Of a stretch of 64,000 bases of DNA, positions 43,000 to 53,678 are shown piece after piece. Position numbers and translations under genes: made by a program. Below the pieces are notes generated by a model. The model was not told the DNA's origin, ran no database searches, and saw nothing but the letters and a program-made list of their open reading frames with translations. The stretch spans positions 89,371,801 to 89,435,800 of the forward strand of contig OX465582.1 in assembly GCA_950022655.1 (NCBI GenBank), given 5' to 3'. This DNA is from Alentia gelatinosa (taxonomy: Eukaryota > Annelida > Polychaeta > Phyllodocida > Polynoidae). Within the stretch, counting starts at the first letter, position 1. Every line of letters starts with the position of its first letter.

Positions 43000-43550
43000 T
43001 ACCGTAAAACCCCGCTTATGAGCCGATTTTCAAGGGATTTTTGAAAAATATAAGTTGTTTAGAAAAATCCACAAAAAAACAGACAAGCGGATAATGTTTG
43101 GTAATTTTATTGGGGGTTGTAGGACATCGAGATAGGGGTTTCTTCTGCGCAACGTTTCGTCTAATTTTATTAGACTTCTTCAGGCGGTTGAAAAAATTGG
43201 CTTATCGATTTTTGCCAAAGTCGGGGGTCGGCTTATAACAGAATTGTTTTTCAAAAATTGGAGAAACCGCAAATCAGTACAATCCATAATAAAGTACCCA
43301 AAACGCAGATATACAAATGTGAATCATTTAATGGTTGTAATTTGTCAGATAGCATGTGATATTCTATATTGGTACAAAAGTTCATTGAAAAGTCCATATT
43401 CTGTGCCGAAAATTCTACAAAAAGTTGTTGGGGGGGGGGGGGTGACCAGGACCACAAAGTGGGGTGTCGGGTTATAACCGGGTTTTCCTAAATTTTGAAT
43501 GCCCCAGGATCGGCTTATTACATTTTGCTTATAACCAGGGTTTTATGGTA
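43000..43550. mobile_element. pogo/Tigger-like MITE with a nested insertion
   Basis: The ends TACCGTAAAACCCCGCTTAT and GGGTTTTATGGTA are inverted repeats (TACCRTAAAACCCYG) with TA at the outer edge, as expected for IS630/pogo relatives. Inner words GAGCCGATTTT and AGGATCGGCTTAT also pair. A foreign insert (43062-43190) lies near the left end. Poly-G at 43431-43442. No transposase frame. Confidence 0.65.
43062..43190 (-). mobile_element. Insert with CTGAAGAAG-stem-CGAAACG motif (hammerhead-like)
   Basis: On the minus strand: GCCTGAAGAAGTCTAATAAA, then ATTAGACGAAACGTTGCGC, then CCCCTATCTCGATGTCC and CCCCCAATAAA. GTCTAAT and ATTAGAC form a perfect 7-bp stem between CTGAAGA and GAAAC, which is the arrangement of hammerhead strands around helix II. 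It is 150 bp shorter than any coding retroelement and matches 22464-22610. Confidence 0.5.
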
Positions 43551-43738
43551 GGTTATTTATGGAGATATTTAAAGTTATATATAGGTTTAAATGGGAGATG
43601 AGGCTCAAGGGAGCGGGTCCAGAACCCCCCACTGCGGGGCTGAGGCGGGCACGGCCATCTACCTCCTGGGCTCTGGCCACTCGCCCTCCAGTGCACACAC
43701 AGTCAGCACGCGCTCTGCTTTACGCTCTAAGCATCACC

Positions 43739-43900
43739 ATGGCAGACGGAATAGAGTCCGCTTCCGACTTCGACTTCGGGACATGGGCCAAGGCGTCAGG
43801 CATCAAAGGAAAAACGATGGAAGTCCTTGTCCAAGAAGCAGACTACGATGTCCTAATGATAATGACAAAGCAGGATGTCAAAGGATGTATAGCTTGCTAG
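43739..43900 (+). CDS. Short candidate gene or first exon, SAM-like helical fragment
   Basis: ATG in a strong Kozak context (CATCACCATGGCAG) opens a 53-residue frame: MADGIESASDFDFGTWAKAS, then GIKGKTMEVLVQEADYDVLM, then a TKQDVKG segment and a stop. The pattern of an aromatic/acidic N-terminus, W-AKASGI-K, L..E..D....L..MT..DVK resembles the first helices of SAM-type domains, where a DLK.LG.. helix should follow; here the frame stops right after DVKG. Either it is a truncated pseudogene or a first exon whose donor lies near the 3' end (a GT is available in GGATGTATAGC). The upstream 180 bp are GC-rich. Function unknown. Confidence 0.35.
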   Translation: MADGIESASDFDFGTWAKASGIKGKTMEVLVQEADYDVLMIMTKQDVKGCIAC

Positions 43901-44349
43901 AACACTTTAAATGAGGCGCCCTTTGCTTCATCTGCCTTTTCAAATCCCTCTTGCTTGTAATACAAGTAACGCATTAATACTAGAATATAGATAATATTCC
44001 GGATGATATTAATATTTCAGCTAGTTTCTGCACTGAAGTGATGAAATGATTATCCTCAGGAATTGGACCTGTATTGCATCCCGTTATATGTTTTATCTAT
44101 ATTGAATTTGCGTTTAATAGACCCTAACGGTTAATACTAGCTTTACACTAAGCCCCGGAGGTCCAGTTTCACGAAACGTAAAGCGCCGTTGCAGATTTAT
44201 TAACAAGACACTAGAAATATCGTTCCCTAATTGCATTCTGGCAAAACTGGAGATTTAACATTTTTCCTTAGTTGGCTGCTTAATTCTGAGTTTTATTTTT
44301 CTTGTATACAAGTTTTTCCATCAAACATGTGACTGTCATTCTCACTTCC
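43901..44349. other. Unassigned AT-rich spacer
   Basis: Nothing is recognised. Confidence 0.25.
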
Positions 44350-44535
44350 TGTCTCTCTTTCTCTATCTGTCTCTTTCGCTCTCTGGCTCTCTCTGTGTCT
44401 CCTTCCCCTTTCGCTGTCTCTTTCTCCCTGTCCCTCTCTCTCTTTCTCTCTCTTTGTCTCTATCTCTAGCTCTCTCTCTTTTTCTCTATCTGTCTATTTC
44501 TCTCACTCTTTCGCTCTCTCTCTCGCTCTTTCCCC

Positions 44536-44610
<75 letters not shown>

Positions 44611-44612
44611 CT
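44350..44612. repeat. (TC)n-rich microsatellite
   Basis: Imperfect CTCTTTCTC repeats lead into a pure (TC)n tract (44541-44604). Ser/Leu and Arg/Glu frames across it are artefacts. Confidence 0.95.
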
Positions 44613-46011
44613 GGCACTCTCTTTCTCCTCTGGTTCATTATGTTTAATAAACTTTCGCCATTCTAGTACCTTCCATTCTACTCGGGCATTGGAAAATGAA
44701 GATTTGTGATCAACTAGCTTCAAAGTAAAAGGTATTTGACAGCGAATTCCATTTCCAATATTGGCTTATTCCAATTTTAACCAAAGCAAATCTGAAATTT
44801 TCACTCCATTTTCTGGCCTCACAAATCCACACCGGAATTCAAAGCAATAAGTTGGCAATCCTTCAGAAAACACTCATCAAACAACAATCCCAGCTTCCAA
44901 CGCTACTCCCCAAAAACGGGGGTAATACACAAAGGCGAGATTGTAACATTGAATTGTGATTACTTCAAGTAATGAATTTACGATAAACATCCTTATCAAT
45001 CATGGTGTGACTGGCTCACCTGCCGTTGACGATTAGGATTAGTGGCGGGTTGATTGGTGTTCATGGTGGAGTTATTGGGGGGACAGGGAGGGGGATTCAT
45101 TAAGATGACTGGGGCCTCATATCAATATTGCACTGTAGGCAGATTGACGAGAGACTGATTCACAAGGCCAGCACCTGGCTTCCTGTACCCTCATTTAGAC
45201 TTTGTTGGTGCTCTTTTGGTCTCATTTTCTGCAGTGTTGGGTTAAACCTTAAAAGAATTTAGGACAGAGATAAAACATTTTATCATCTGCCCCAAAAGAA
45301 TTGGAAAAATTAAACTTAAAATAAAATGAAATAATTTAAGTTGGAAGGTAACCACACAAGACCAGACTCGTTCCGTTTCAAACAAATTCAATTTTATTGA
45401 TGATACTTGATGAGTACAGGTAAGCTGGTGAGATGAGCGGTAGATGATGATTATTAAAAACTCAACGTTTCGATAAATTCATGTATCTTCGTCAGGAGTT
45501 GATATGAAAAATGAAATAATCTTTCTTCTGTTGTGTCCGAAATGAGATGTGATGAATATGCAGTGTTAAGAATTTTCTATCTGCGTTGTTCATTGGATTA
45601 TGTTTGCTTAGAACAAGCCATAGGCCATAAGCTCAAATACCGTGCTTAGGTTAGGTTAGGTTCAGCAGAGGCTATATACATGGATGACAGATTCCCATTT
45701 TATCATGGAAATCCAGTTTTTCATTTTCAATATTTGATACCAATTGTCCTTGTGTAAAACGAAGATAATATCAGTTGAACCTCATTCATGACATTAAAAC
45801 AATGTTTTGAACCTTTCCATACATCCTAAGGTCCATGCCATGGCTGGCAATAGCATGTTTTCCACGTTTTGTCTGATTCAGCAAATTCCACATGTATACA
45901 AATATTTCCCCCACCCCAACCCCATCCCTAGATATAGACTTTTTTAATCATGCTGTTAAAGCTCTCCCTTCATATATAGTTATAGGGTGGTTATGGCCCA
46001 TTAGATTCAGG
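44613..46011. other. Gene-free stretch containing a retroelement-type end
   Basis: On the minus strand 45355-45500 reads CTCCTGACGAAGATACATGA, then TTTATCGAAACGTTGAG, and later CAATAAAATTGAATT, i.e. the same CTGANGAAG - stem - CGAAACGTTG - AATAAA arrangement as at 22464 and 43062 but with a different stem. GTTAGGTTAGGTT occurs at 45649-45661. No gene is seen. Confidence 0.4.
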
Positions 46012-46160
46012 TCAAATGTAGAACCGTCCCAAAGTGCTATTAACACTATGTAAGGAGGTCAGGGTGAAGGTTGTTGTTTGCCGGGAATGCAGTCATTGGC
46101 TGCTGGGTCTACTATATTCCTTATATGGCAGTGAAGGTAGAGGGAAAACTCCATGCCCCT
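46012..46160. repeat. Dispersed repeat (copy of 35095-35405)
   Basis: GTAGAACCGTCCCAAAGTGC through ATATTCCTTATATGGCAGTG matches the locus at 35095 without its 145-bp insert. Confidence 0.65.
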
Positions 46161-46559
46161 ATCTTCGTGCTCTCTATGTGACATTGGGGAAGGTGCAGTG
46201 GGCCAGTGTCTCAGAGGTGTGCCCAGCTGACCATGACCAATCACTAGATACCGAAATACCTCATTTGACTCACTGGTGCTTGATATAGTTGGATCCTAGA
46301 CAAACAGTTGTAAAGATGGCAAGTTAACTGGGTGAAAGTGAGCCATAGACTGAATATAACCCAAACCTTTTAATGAATTATTTATAATTCCACGCTCATT
46401 CATGAATAATGAACATACTGTTTGTTCCGATATAGCTAGTTATGGGTGAAGATGATCTGATCTCAAGTGGGATTCCCATGGAGAGACCTTCAACAGTGTT
46501 TGTATGACACAATTTTCCTGAGATTATTTGCCGGTACATAGTCTCCTCGTGTGACACCC

Positions 46560-46720
46560 CTTAAGCCCAATGCCCATCTGCCGATTTCGGAACATTTATG
46601 TACCTCTGTCGGCGACAAACGGAGGGTAATTTGTCTCAGCCAAGGCATCTTAACGGAGTCGGTAGATGTAGGACAGCTAGGCACCTTACTTAGCATTGGT
46701 AGGTGCCGGATATCACTAAA
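46560..46720. mobile_element. MITE family B, 3' fragment
   Basis: TTAAGCCCAATGCCCATCTGCC with GATTTCGGAACATTTATGTACC, GTCGGCGACAAACGG and GGTAGATGTAGGACAGCTAGG match the right end of 53365-53678 in reverse. The other end is missing. Confidence 0.65.
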
Positions 46721-46979
46721 TCCATGGCTGACTTACATGTATATCATTCCTCAAGTGCCAGCGGCCACAGCCGATTGTTCATCCCACTCCTGGCTTCCTT
46801 TCATTCACTAATTTCCTACAACGGCAACTCAGCATTCCCCCTTTAATTAGATCTGTAGGGGCGTATAATTAGTATCACTAATTGTACCAGTAAACATGTC
46901 TCCCCAACAAATCACTAGAATTAAGGGAACCTAAATCCTGCCCTGGCTCTCCATGATGTCTCTGTCTGAGTCCCCATCC

Positions 46980-47210
46980 CTAAATGCTGCGATCGACCCT
47001 GAGACTGTGCTTGAAGACGTCCAGCCCAAGGCGGCGCTTTGATTGGCCCCCAGCCAGCGTCTCATTTGACCAATCAGTGGCCAGTATGCTGAGTCAGACA
47101 CACCGGCACCAGCGCGTGTGTGACCAGCTGTGACTGCACAGACAGAGAGCAGACCGGGTACCAGTAGCTCCTGACTTTTTATTGGGTCTCACGCAGACTA
47201 TTTAAGGGGG
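46980..47210. promoter_or_regulatory. Candidate promoter with CCAAT boxes, MARE/AP-1 site and TATTTAAG
   Basis: GATTGG (47041-47046) and CCAAT (47070-47074) are CCAAT boxes in both orientations. TGCTGAGTCA (47088-47097) matches the MARE/AP-1 core. ATTGGG is at 47181 and a TATA-like TATTTAAG at 47199-47206. The spacing suits a core promoter on the plus strand starting near 47230, but no exon can be defined downstream. Confidence 0.3.
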
Positions 47211-47875
47211 TGACTAAACTGGTTCCCTGCCCCAATTAACTATGGGACAGGTAACGCCCAGTGAGAGCAGCGTGTGATTGACCTTGAACTTTCGCTGGTT
47301 TCCAGCTGATTTGTATAGGCCAAGGAGAACCGGCACGACCTCTGTCCCTCACGAGGTTCCCCAAATAACTTATTAGTTAGTACTTATTGATAATGAGCGA
47401 TGACGCAAAATAAAGTAATAGCAACCTTTCAAAGATAAAATATAACTATTAGAATGTTTCTTTAAAAAGATATAACAGATTTGCCACACCCTCTAGCGGG
47501 TGAACCAGTGTAACATCCAAAACGTATCAGTCAGGTACCAGCTGAATGCAATCCCGCTGTTACCCATGATGCACCAGAAAAATGGTGGGCATTACCTGGC
47601 CTATTTAATGTGGAGACATAGGCCAGGCTTCCAGGCTAGGGTGTGATCCACTTTGCGATATATGTCCTTGCGATATTTACCCTCCCCGAAATCGCAGTGC
47701 GACCTAGCGCCATTAAGCAACCGGGATTTTCTAATAGAAAATGACTTGAATGTCATCGATTCCCATGGTAAAGTTTAGAAGATCAGTCGGTGGTAGCCTT
47801 ATTGCATGAAACATGCCAAATCAATTGGTGAGCATTCTCTGAATATCTCGTTTCCATTCACTGATCTTGCTTCGG
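47211..47875. other. Unassigned stretch
   Basis: No domain-bearing frame is seen downstream of the promoter-like sites. AT-rich from 47400. Confidence 0.3.
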
Positions 47876-48060
47876 TTTAGCAAAAAAATCGATCGGTAGT
47901 TCCCGACTGCAGATCGGTGCTGAATAATCGGCCAAGGGAATATGGCTTTTTGAGTTACCCTAAAGGCCCATTTCCACTGGCCGACGAAAACGGTGTAGAT
48001 CCTTTGAGTTCCCCTAAAAGCCCATTTACATGGGCTGTCACCGATCTGCAGTCAAGCACC
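47876..48060. mobile_element. MITE family I, two overlapping ends
   Basis: ATCGGTAGTTCCCGACTGCAG with ATCGGTGCTGAATAATCGGCC, then AAAGGCCCATTTCCACTGGC plus CGACGAAAACGGTGTAGATC are the ends seen at 34199 and 53836. The order suggests one copy partly inside another. Confidence 0.55.
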
Positions 48061-48489
48061 ACTGACGGATCTTTAGGCCTGGCATCCACTGAGCTCCCAA
48101 CGGTGGGCCTTATGATGCATCTCCAGACACAAAATCGATATCGTGTTAGAAAGTCAACTTTAATTCGTAGCCGACACACCCGAGGATGCACCCCGATGCA
48201 CGCATCGTAAGGTCTATTGTATGGTATCAGGAGCTCAGTGGACGCCAGGCCCTAGCACTGCTAAAGCAAAATGGAAATGTTTTTTTTGTTACTAAAGAAC
48301 TCGACCAGAGACCATCTCGACCCATAGTTGTCAGGAGAACTCGACCCGTTTTGGATAAATCTATTGGAGAACTCGACCCGTTTCAGATACTTATGCATAA
48401 GACAGTTTAATATGGAAAAGAAGGTCTGACTAATCAGACTTTTTTTTACAAATAAACCAGCCGATATAGAAAATAAGTCCAGTTATGTT

Positions 48490-48990
48490 TAGGTGAAGGG
48501 CTAAGGATAAGGTTAGGGTTAGGGATAGCCTTAGGCTTAGGCTTAGGGGAAGGGATAGGTATACGGCATATAGCCTATGATCCATGGGCGCCGCCATGAC
48601 GCCCCCCCCCCCCCCCCAAACCAGGTGTTCTTCACTAATGGAGGTGAAAAAGTAGGTGTTCTTCAGTAATGGAGGTGCAAAAGACGTGAGTGATAATGGG
48701 GAAGTGTCACAATTCTAGCCTTGCTCACATATATGTATATAAGTATTCCATTTGGAAAATATCATGTCTTGGCTTTGATTGTTATGTCATCCTGCTCTTG
48801 GATGGAAGTAGAGAGTCAAAGGAACCATGGTAAACCATTGAAAGGCAGTTGAATTTCGTAAGAACAAAGGGCCAGAATACAGGTTTTGTCCCCCGACCAC
48901 CTAGTGACTGCTTCATGAACTGACAATGGCTCTGTCCCCTATAGGTTTAGGGATAGGGAAAGGGGTAGGGGTAGGCTTAAGGGAAGGGTT
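48490..48990. repeat. Interstitial TTAGGG-like repeat split by a transposon
   Basis: GGTTAGGGTTAGGGATAGCC, TTAGGCTTAGG and AGGGATAGG (48495-48560) resume as GGTTTAGGGATAGGG, GGGGTAGGGGTAGGCTTA (48944-48985) after the insertion 48554-48943. The unit is a degenerate TTAGGG, the animal telomere repeat. Its presence may reflect an old chromosome end or telomerase-mediated break repair. Confidence 0.6.
48554..48943. mobile_element. ~390-bp dispersed element (copy of 3285-3690)
   Basis: ATACGGCATATAGCCTATGATCC, a poly-C, the GGTGTTCTTCA..AATGGAGGTG repeats and CAATGGCTCTGTCCCCTATA match the first copy. Flanks read GGTATA on the left and TATAGG on the right, consistent with insertion at a TATA site. 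Confidence 0.65.
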
Positions 48991-49892
48991 TCTGTTTGTT
49001 TTCTTCCCCAGAAAAGACCGACTTTGAAGCTAAGATAACATACTACTAGAGAGTGTCTTCACAGTTGTAATGGTATATTTGAGTTGGGAAGATTTAGAAC
49101 GGGTCGAGTTTTTTACGGGTGGAATTCGTTACGGGTCGAGTTCTCCAGTATTCGGAATTTTAGCCTTTTAGGAGAACTAAAGAAAATCTACACCGTTTTC
49201 GCCGGCCAAACGGAAACGGACCTTATCTAAGTCTGTTAGTGGTGCAACTGACTGTGCGTAGGTATTAAAGAATTATATCTGAAGCGTCTTCAATCGGTCT
49301 TCAGTGCGGAAAGAAGTTCCCTGTAGTATGAACTGAGCGGCAGGGTTTCTACTTTAAAGGAATTAGGTACATCGCCTGGAGACAGGATTCGATTCTACTG
49401 CTTCTTCAAAGACATCTTCTATAGCCAGCTAAAGATTTAAAATGTAGGGCAATTCATTTTAGAAAGCCTGAGCACCCTGTTCTCGTTTTACTCCCCTTTT
49501 TTATAAAAGATACAGCTCACTTGATATGTGTCTTTTACTTTTTTTTTTTTTTTATAGAAGTCAGAGCTCACTTAACATATGTCTTTCTATACTTATATAT
49601 AGAAGTTACAGTTCACTTTATATGTGTTTTTTCTTTTAAGAAACAGCATATTTTATATGTGTATCACTTTGGAAAGTTGAGGACACCCTCAATATTCTTA
49701 GAGATTTTAAATCATCCCGTATAACATTATTTATTGATTAATTGAATCACCCAATTAGCCATTGAGTATTGGGTACACGAACCTCACGGCCGTGGAGTAC
49801 GAGTTCCTAATGTTAAGCCTATGGAGAAAAATACTGGTGTGAGATAATGGATGTGTTCAACCTGACGTGATTGTATAAATAGACGATAAATA
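48991..49892. other. Dispersed repeat, family I end and foldback outer box
   Basis: 49028-49150 matches 24975-25170, including ACGGGTCGAGTT repeats. 49155-49225 is one end of family I. AATGTTAAGCCTATGGAG (49808-49825) and GTGTGAGATAATGG (49838-49851) are the outer boxes of the next foldback. No gene is seen. Confidence 0.45.
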
Positions 49893-50016
49893 ATGGTTTT
49901 GTGGACAGGCGGCCGTAAACCACGAGAGGTTGACGTGTAGTAATACACGAGGGCTAGCGAGTGTGTTACGACGTCAACCTCGACTGGTTTACAGAGCCGC
50001 CTGTCCATATAACCAT
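49893..50016. repeat. Foldback hairpin H9 (~55-bp arms)
   Basis: Left arm 49893-49948 (ATGGTTTTGTGGACAGGCGG ... TAATACAC) pairs with 49963-50016 (GTGTTACGACG ... CCGCCTGTCCATATAACCAT). The tip is CACGAGGGCTAGCGAGTG (49946-49963). Confidence 0.9.
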
Positions 50017-50061
50017 CGTTTGTTGCATTTATTATCCATATTTTTGAATAAATTAGGGAGG

Positions 50062-50225
50062 ATCTGTTTCCCGAACTCTCTCCCGATCTGTCTCCCGATT
50101 TGTCTCCCGATCTGTCCCATGATCCGCTTCCCGAACTGTCCTCGAACTTGCCCCGAACTGGCCCCCGAATTGTCTCACAATGTTTCTCTCGTGAACTGTC
50201 TCCTAATCTGTCCTCTGATCCGACT
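50062..50225. repeat. Degenerate ~12-bp tandem (CTCCCGATCTGT)
   Basis: Repeats of TCTCCCGATCTG with variants (TCCCGAACTGTC, CCCCGAACTGG) run for about 160 bp immediately after hairpin H9. Confidence 0.75.
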
Positions 50226-51474
50226 CAGATGAGACCATTGAAGTAATTCCCAGCTGTAACACCAGATGGCGCCACGAAGTAGGTAACCAAATGGAATGCA
50301 ACTATGGCTGGTTGGTTTGCCCATGGGAATATTGTTATTGAAGTAGTTCTACCCTAATCCATACTTATATGAAAACATGAAATATATACGTATTTCGCTG
50401 GAAAGATGCCCACTAGCGATATTAATTTGAATACCACAAGACCAGCTTGAGGTTACCATTTACGTAGCATGGCAGGTTAAATTGTGAGTATTAGTGCAGT
50501 ATTATACTACCAGGTGGCGCCAAGAGACAGGTAGCGCCCAACGGGACGTACTAGAGTCTCCACCCAACAGAGTGTCGGGGAATCTTGTTATAGGATGAAC
50601 ACTACTTGGATGTAGGAGATTTAGCGATATCAAATGAGCTGCGAATTTAATTGTTACATATTACTCGGAACGCATTGATTATGCCTTTGTGTTTCTTTGT
50701 GTTAGGAAAATTTGTGGGATTGTGTAATATGTTGTGGGTAGTGGTAGAGAGGGGGAGAAACCTATAAAAATAAATGATGAATGGATAGAACTAAAAGCCA
50801 TAGCAAGAGAAAAACATATAAAAGGAAAGTCCCGAAAGAAAAAATATTATCTCCTTTTAAATGTAAATGCATGTGAATAAAGGACTGGGAAAAGGGGGTT
50901 GGGGAGGTTGTATTTTTTCAGCGACTGAGTCTTGTGTAAAAAAAAAGATAATGAATCGGGCCTCATTCACTCCAATAACGAGTGGTTCAAACCTCCCCAT
51001 ACGATGGGCAAAACGATTGGTTTTCCACATGTTCCCGTTCATGTCACATGAAAAATATTTCCATTTTTTCTTGTTACTCCTACTGTAATCCCTGGAATTT
51101 GTTGTCGGTGGCTTCCATAGTGATCAGTTTCTTACACTTAGTACATGTCTTGTAATGAAACTGCAATTGACATATCTATTTATTTTTTAAATGATCTTCT
51201 GTACAAGCATGCGGCAATGATTATTACGATTTTTTGCTTAATTTACTGTTCATTTCTGTATGCATATTCCCCGCAAAAGCTTGATTTGGGAGGCAACACA
51301 ACAATATGGATGGTAATGACAGAATTTATTTTTTATTAGCGGAAACATTAATTTCTATACATATCATCCACAACTTTAAACAACAACGGATGTCATAGAT
51401 TCTCATTATAATATTATTCACATTAAATAGTGATAAGACAGGTACAATAGTTACATCTTTAAGTCTTAGTCATC
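50226..51474. other. Gene-free stretch
   Basis: GCGCCACGAAGTAGG / GGCGCCAAGAGACAGGTAG near 50269 and 50517 are short repeats. 50985-51075 (CCTCCCCATACGATGG ... CATGAAAAATATTTCCA) belongs to the dispersed repeat seen at 30140, 45820 and 56640. No gene is seen. Confidence 0.35.
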
Positions 51475-51550
51475 CACCTAATACAAAGTGTCCATAGAAA
51501 ACATACAGGGAGTGTGTATTACCATACCCGGAGCATACAGATATGTTTTA
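51475..51550 (-). repeat. Single inverted 73-bp unit
   Basis: CACCTAATACAAAGTGTCCA, GAAAACATACAGGGAGTGTG and CCCGGAGCATACAGATAT are the reverse complement of one unit of the arrays at 11190, 27304 and 31555. It stands 130 bp from hairpin H10. Confidence 0.85.
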
Positions 51551-51677
51551 TACTCCGGGTTCCGATAAAGCTAGCATACGGAATGAAAGTGCGTACTGAA
51601 AAATAGTGCGTGCCTAGAATGAACTAATAATAGTAATATCTTTACGCCACTTGTCTGGAAAAGGTGGATAATAAATA

Positions 51678-51820
51678 CAATATAGACTGGTTTCAGAAAA
51701 AATATACGGTTGTATGCTCCTTAGAGTTGCCTCTGCACAATATCCTCGCACATGCTCGGATACTACTACGCGCTAACTCCTCGGAGCATACAACCGCTTG
51801 TATCTGAAACCAGTCAATAT
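51678..51820. repeat. Foldback hairpin H10 (~65-bp arms)
   Basis: Left arm 51678-51744 (ACAATATAGACTGGTTTCAG ... GGTTGTATGCTCC ...) pairs with 51757-51820 (... GGAGCATACAACCG ... CTGAAACCAGTCAATATTG). The tip is CCTCGCACATGCTCGG. Confidence 0.85.
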
Positions 51821-52913
51821 TGTGTGCATATTTGACCAGTGATTGGTGGCATTATAGCAAATACATTGTAGTGCCAACGAATATCGCGGGGACTTTTCAT
51901 GTATCGCGAAATCTAATGGATAGTTTGTATTCAAAATGCTTATGATATGACGCAACACTTTTAAAAGATAGCACCATCGCGTATAGATACCACGGCTAGA
52001 ACGAAATACTGACCGCCAGGTACATGGCCAGTAAGGATTCCCCAAAAGTGATATAGATTGTAGGTCTTATGGAAAGCAATGTGATGCTAAACCTTTCCAA
52101 ACGGCACATAAGGCTCCGGTCAGTCCCATGATTAACATCACAATGATGACTCTTCGGCACTCACATAACCATGAGGAGTTTAAAGAAAATTAAGTGGAAC
52201 GCCAATCAAAGAAGTACATATTTATCTAAATAGAATATGATCCATTTATCAACACATGTCTACTAGCGTAAGTGATATATCTATTAACTTCCGTTGGACA
52301 TATTATATATAATAATGATAACTCGTTCTAACGACCTCGTATTAAACATTCGGAGACACGGGTTCGGGAACAGTAATAATTCACCCACAGTAATACAGTT
52401 TTATTATAATATCATGCGATCAGTCATTGCTAGTGATGGTTTTTATGAAAATTGACATGTAGATGAAAGGTCGTTCATCATTGCATATGACAGTATTGAT
52501 GATACCTTCAGGCATCATATCGCGTTTTGCCGGTGATACCTTGAGGCATCTTACATACTTGTAGCATGAGCAGCTACTAAACCGTGCAGTTCCATACCAT
52601 AGCGTAGCTTAGTAAGTTATATGCCAAACCTAGTAACATTATCGACAATACATGTACAATTTAACTGCTTATTAATAACGTGGACATTCCTCTCCTGCCT
52701 GTAATAGACTCATACGAATGCAACTGATTTATTTAGATGATATACCTGGAGAATGCTAGTATGGATGACTTAGTACAAATTATGTAGTATGTGCAACACT
52801 CATGTCAAATGTAATTTGCTAATTCTAGAATTGCATGACATTTCGGGACTTTTTACTTTATTTTGCCATTATCGTCCCCAGACCTTCCAGAAAAGCTCCT
52901 GTCAGTAATACTT
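51821..52913. other. Gene-free AT-rich stretch
   Basis: No repeats or exons are recognised. This is the longest stretch in the window without an obvious repeat. Confidence 0.35.
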
Positions 52914-53256
52914 AAGTCCAATGCACATCAACCGATTCGGGGTTAAACGATTAGTTCCCAAATCGTATAGGAGTCAGTGAACTTGACGCAGGCAAATTAC
53001 GTAACCCATTGGCCCGTGTTGGCCACCCAATCAGGGGCCATTTCCAATGTTTCAATGTGGCCGACTGGATTTATTAATATGTTGATAAACTTTTGCCGAG
53101 CGATTTAGGAACATCGATCGACAACTTGCCTAGCTGCCCCACATCTAACGACTAGGGCCGACTCTGTTAGGATGTTTGCCTGAGACAAAGTACTGTTCCT
53201 TTGTTGCTGACAAAGGTAAATCAATGTTCCGAAATCGGTAGATGTGCATTGGACTT
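52914..53256. mobile_element. MITE family B, complete copy (343 bp)
   Basis: The ends AAGTCCAATGCACATCAACC plus GATT and AATCGGTAGATGTGCATTGG plus ACTT are a 24-bp inverted repeat with one mismatch. The interior contains TTACGTAACCCATTGGCCCG, GGATTTATTAATATGTTGAT and GCCTGAGACAAAG. Confidence 0.85.
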
Positions 53257-53364
53257 TGGCAGAGAAGGTGCTGCATGCTTGTTGCTGCATTGGATTGTCG
53301 GGAGCTCATAGAATGTCTCACATTTAGTTCTAATAATGCTACTCAGATGGTGCCATTAACAGGT

Positions 53365-53678
53365 AAAGCCAGATGCCCATCTACCGATTTAGGGTTGAAC
53401 GATTAGTTCCCAAATCGTATAGGAGTCGATCACCTTGGCAAAATACGTAACCTCTCGCTCGATCCGCACACTGATAAAATCGGTGTATGGTCCACTAATC
53501 GCTGGGGGAGGGCAAAAACCAAAGAAACCGAGTGTTCACTAATCACTGGGTAGCCTTGCCTAGCTGTCCTGCATCTACCGACTCCGTTAGGATGGCTCGG
53601 CTGAGACAAATTACCCTCCGTTTGTCGCCGACAAACGTACATAAATGTTCCGAAATCGGTAGATGGGCATTGGGCTTT
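53365..53678. mobile_element. MITE family B, second adjacent copy (314 bp)
   Basis: The ends AAAGCCAGATGCCCATCTACC and GGTAGATGGGCATTGGGCTTT are inverted. It is in the same orientation as 52914-53256, 108 bp away, with an internal replacement (53460-53550). Confidence 0.8.

Noticed and set aside
44454..44723. Ser/Leu-rich and Arg/Glu-rich frames
   Set aside because: They are translations of a (TC)n microsatellite.
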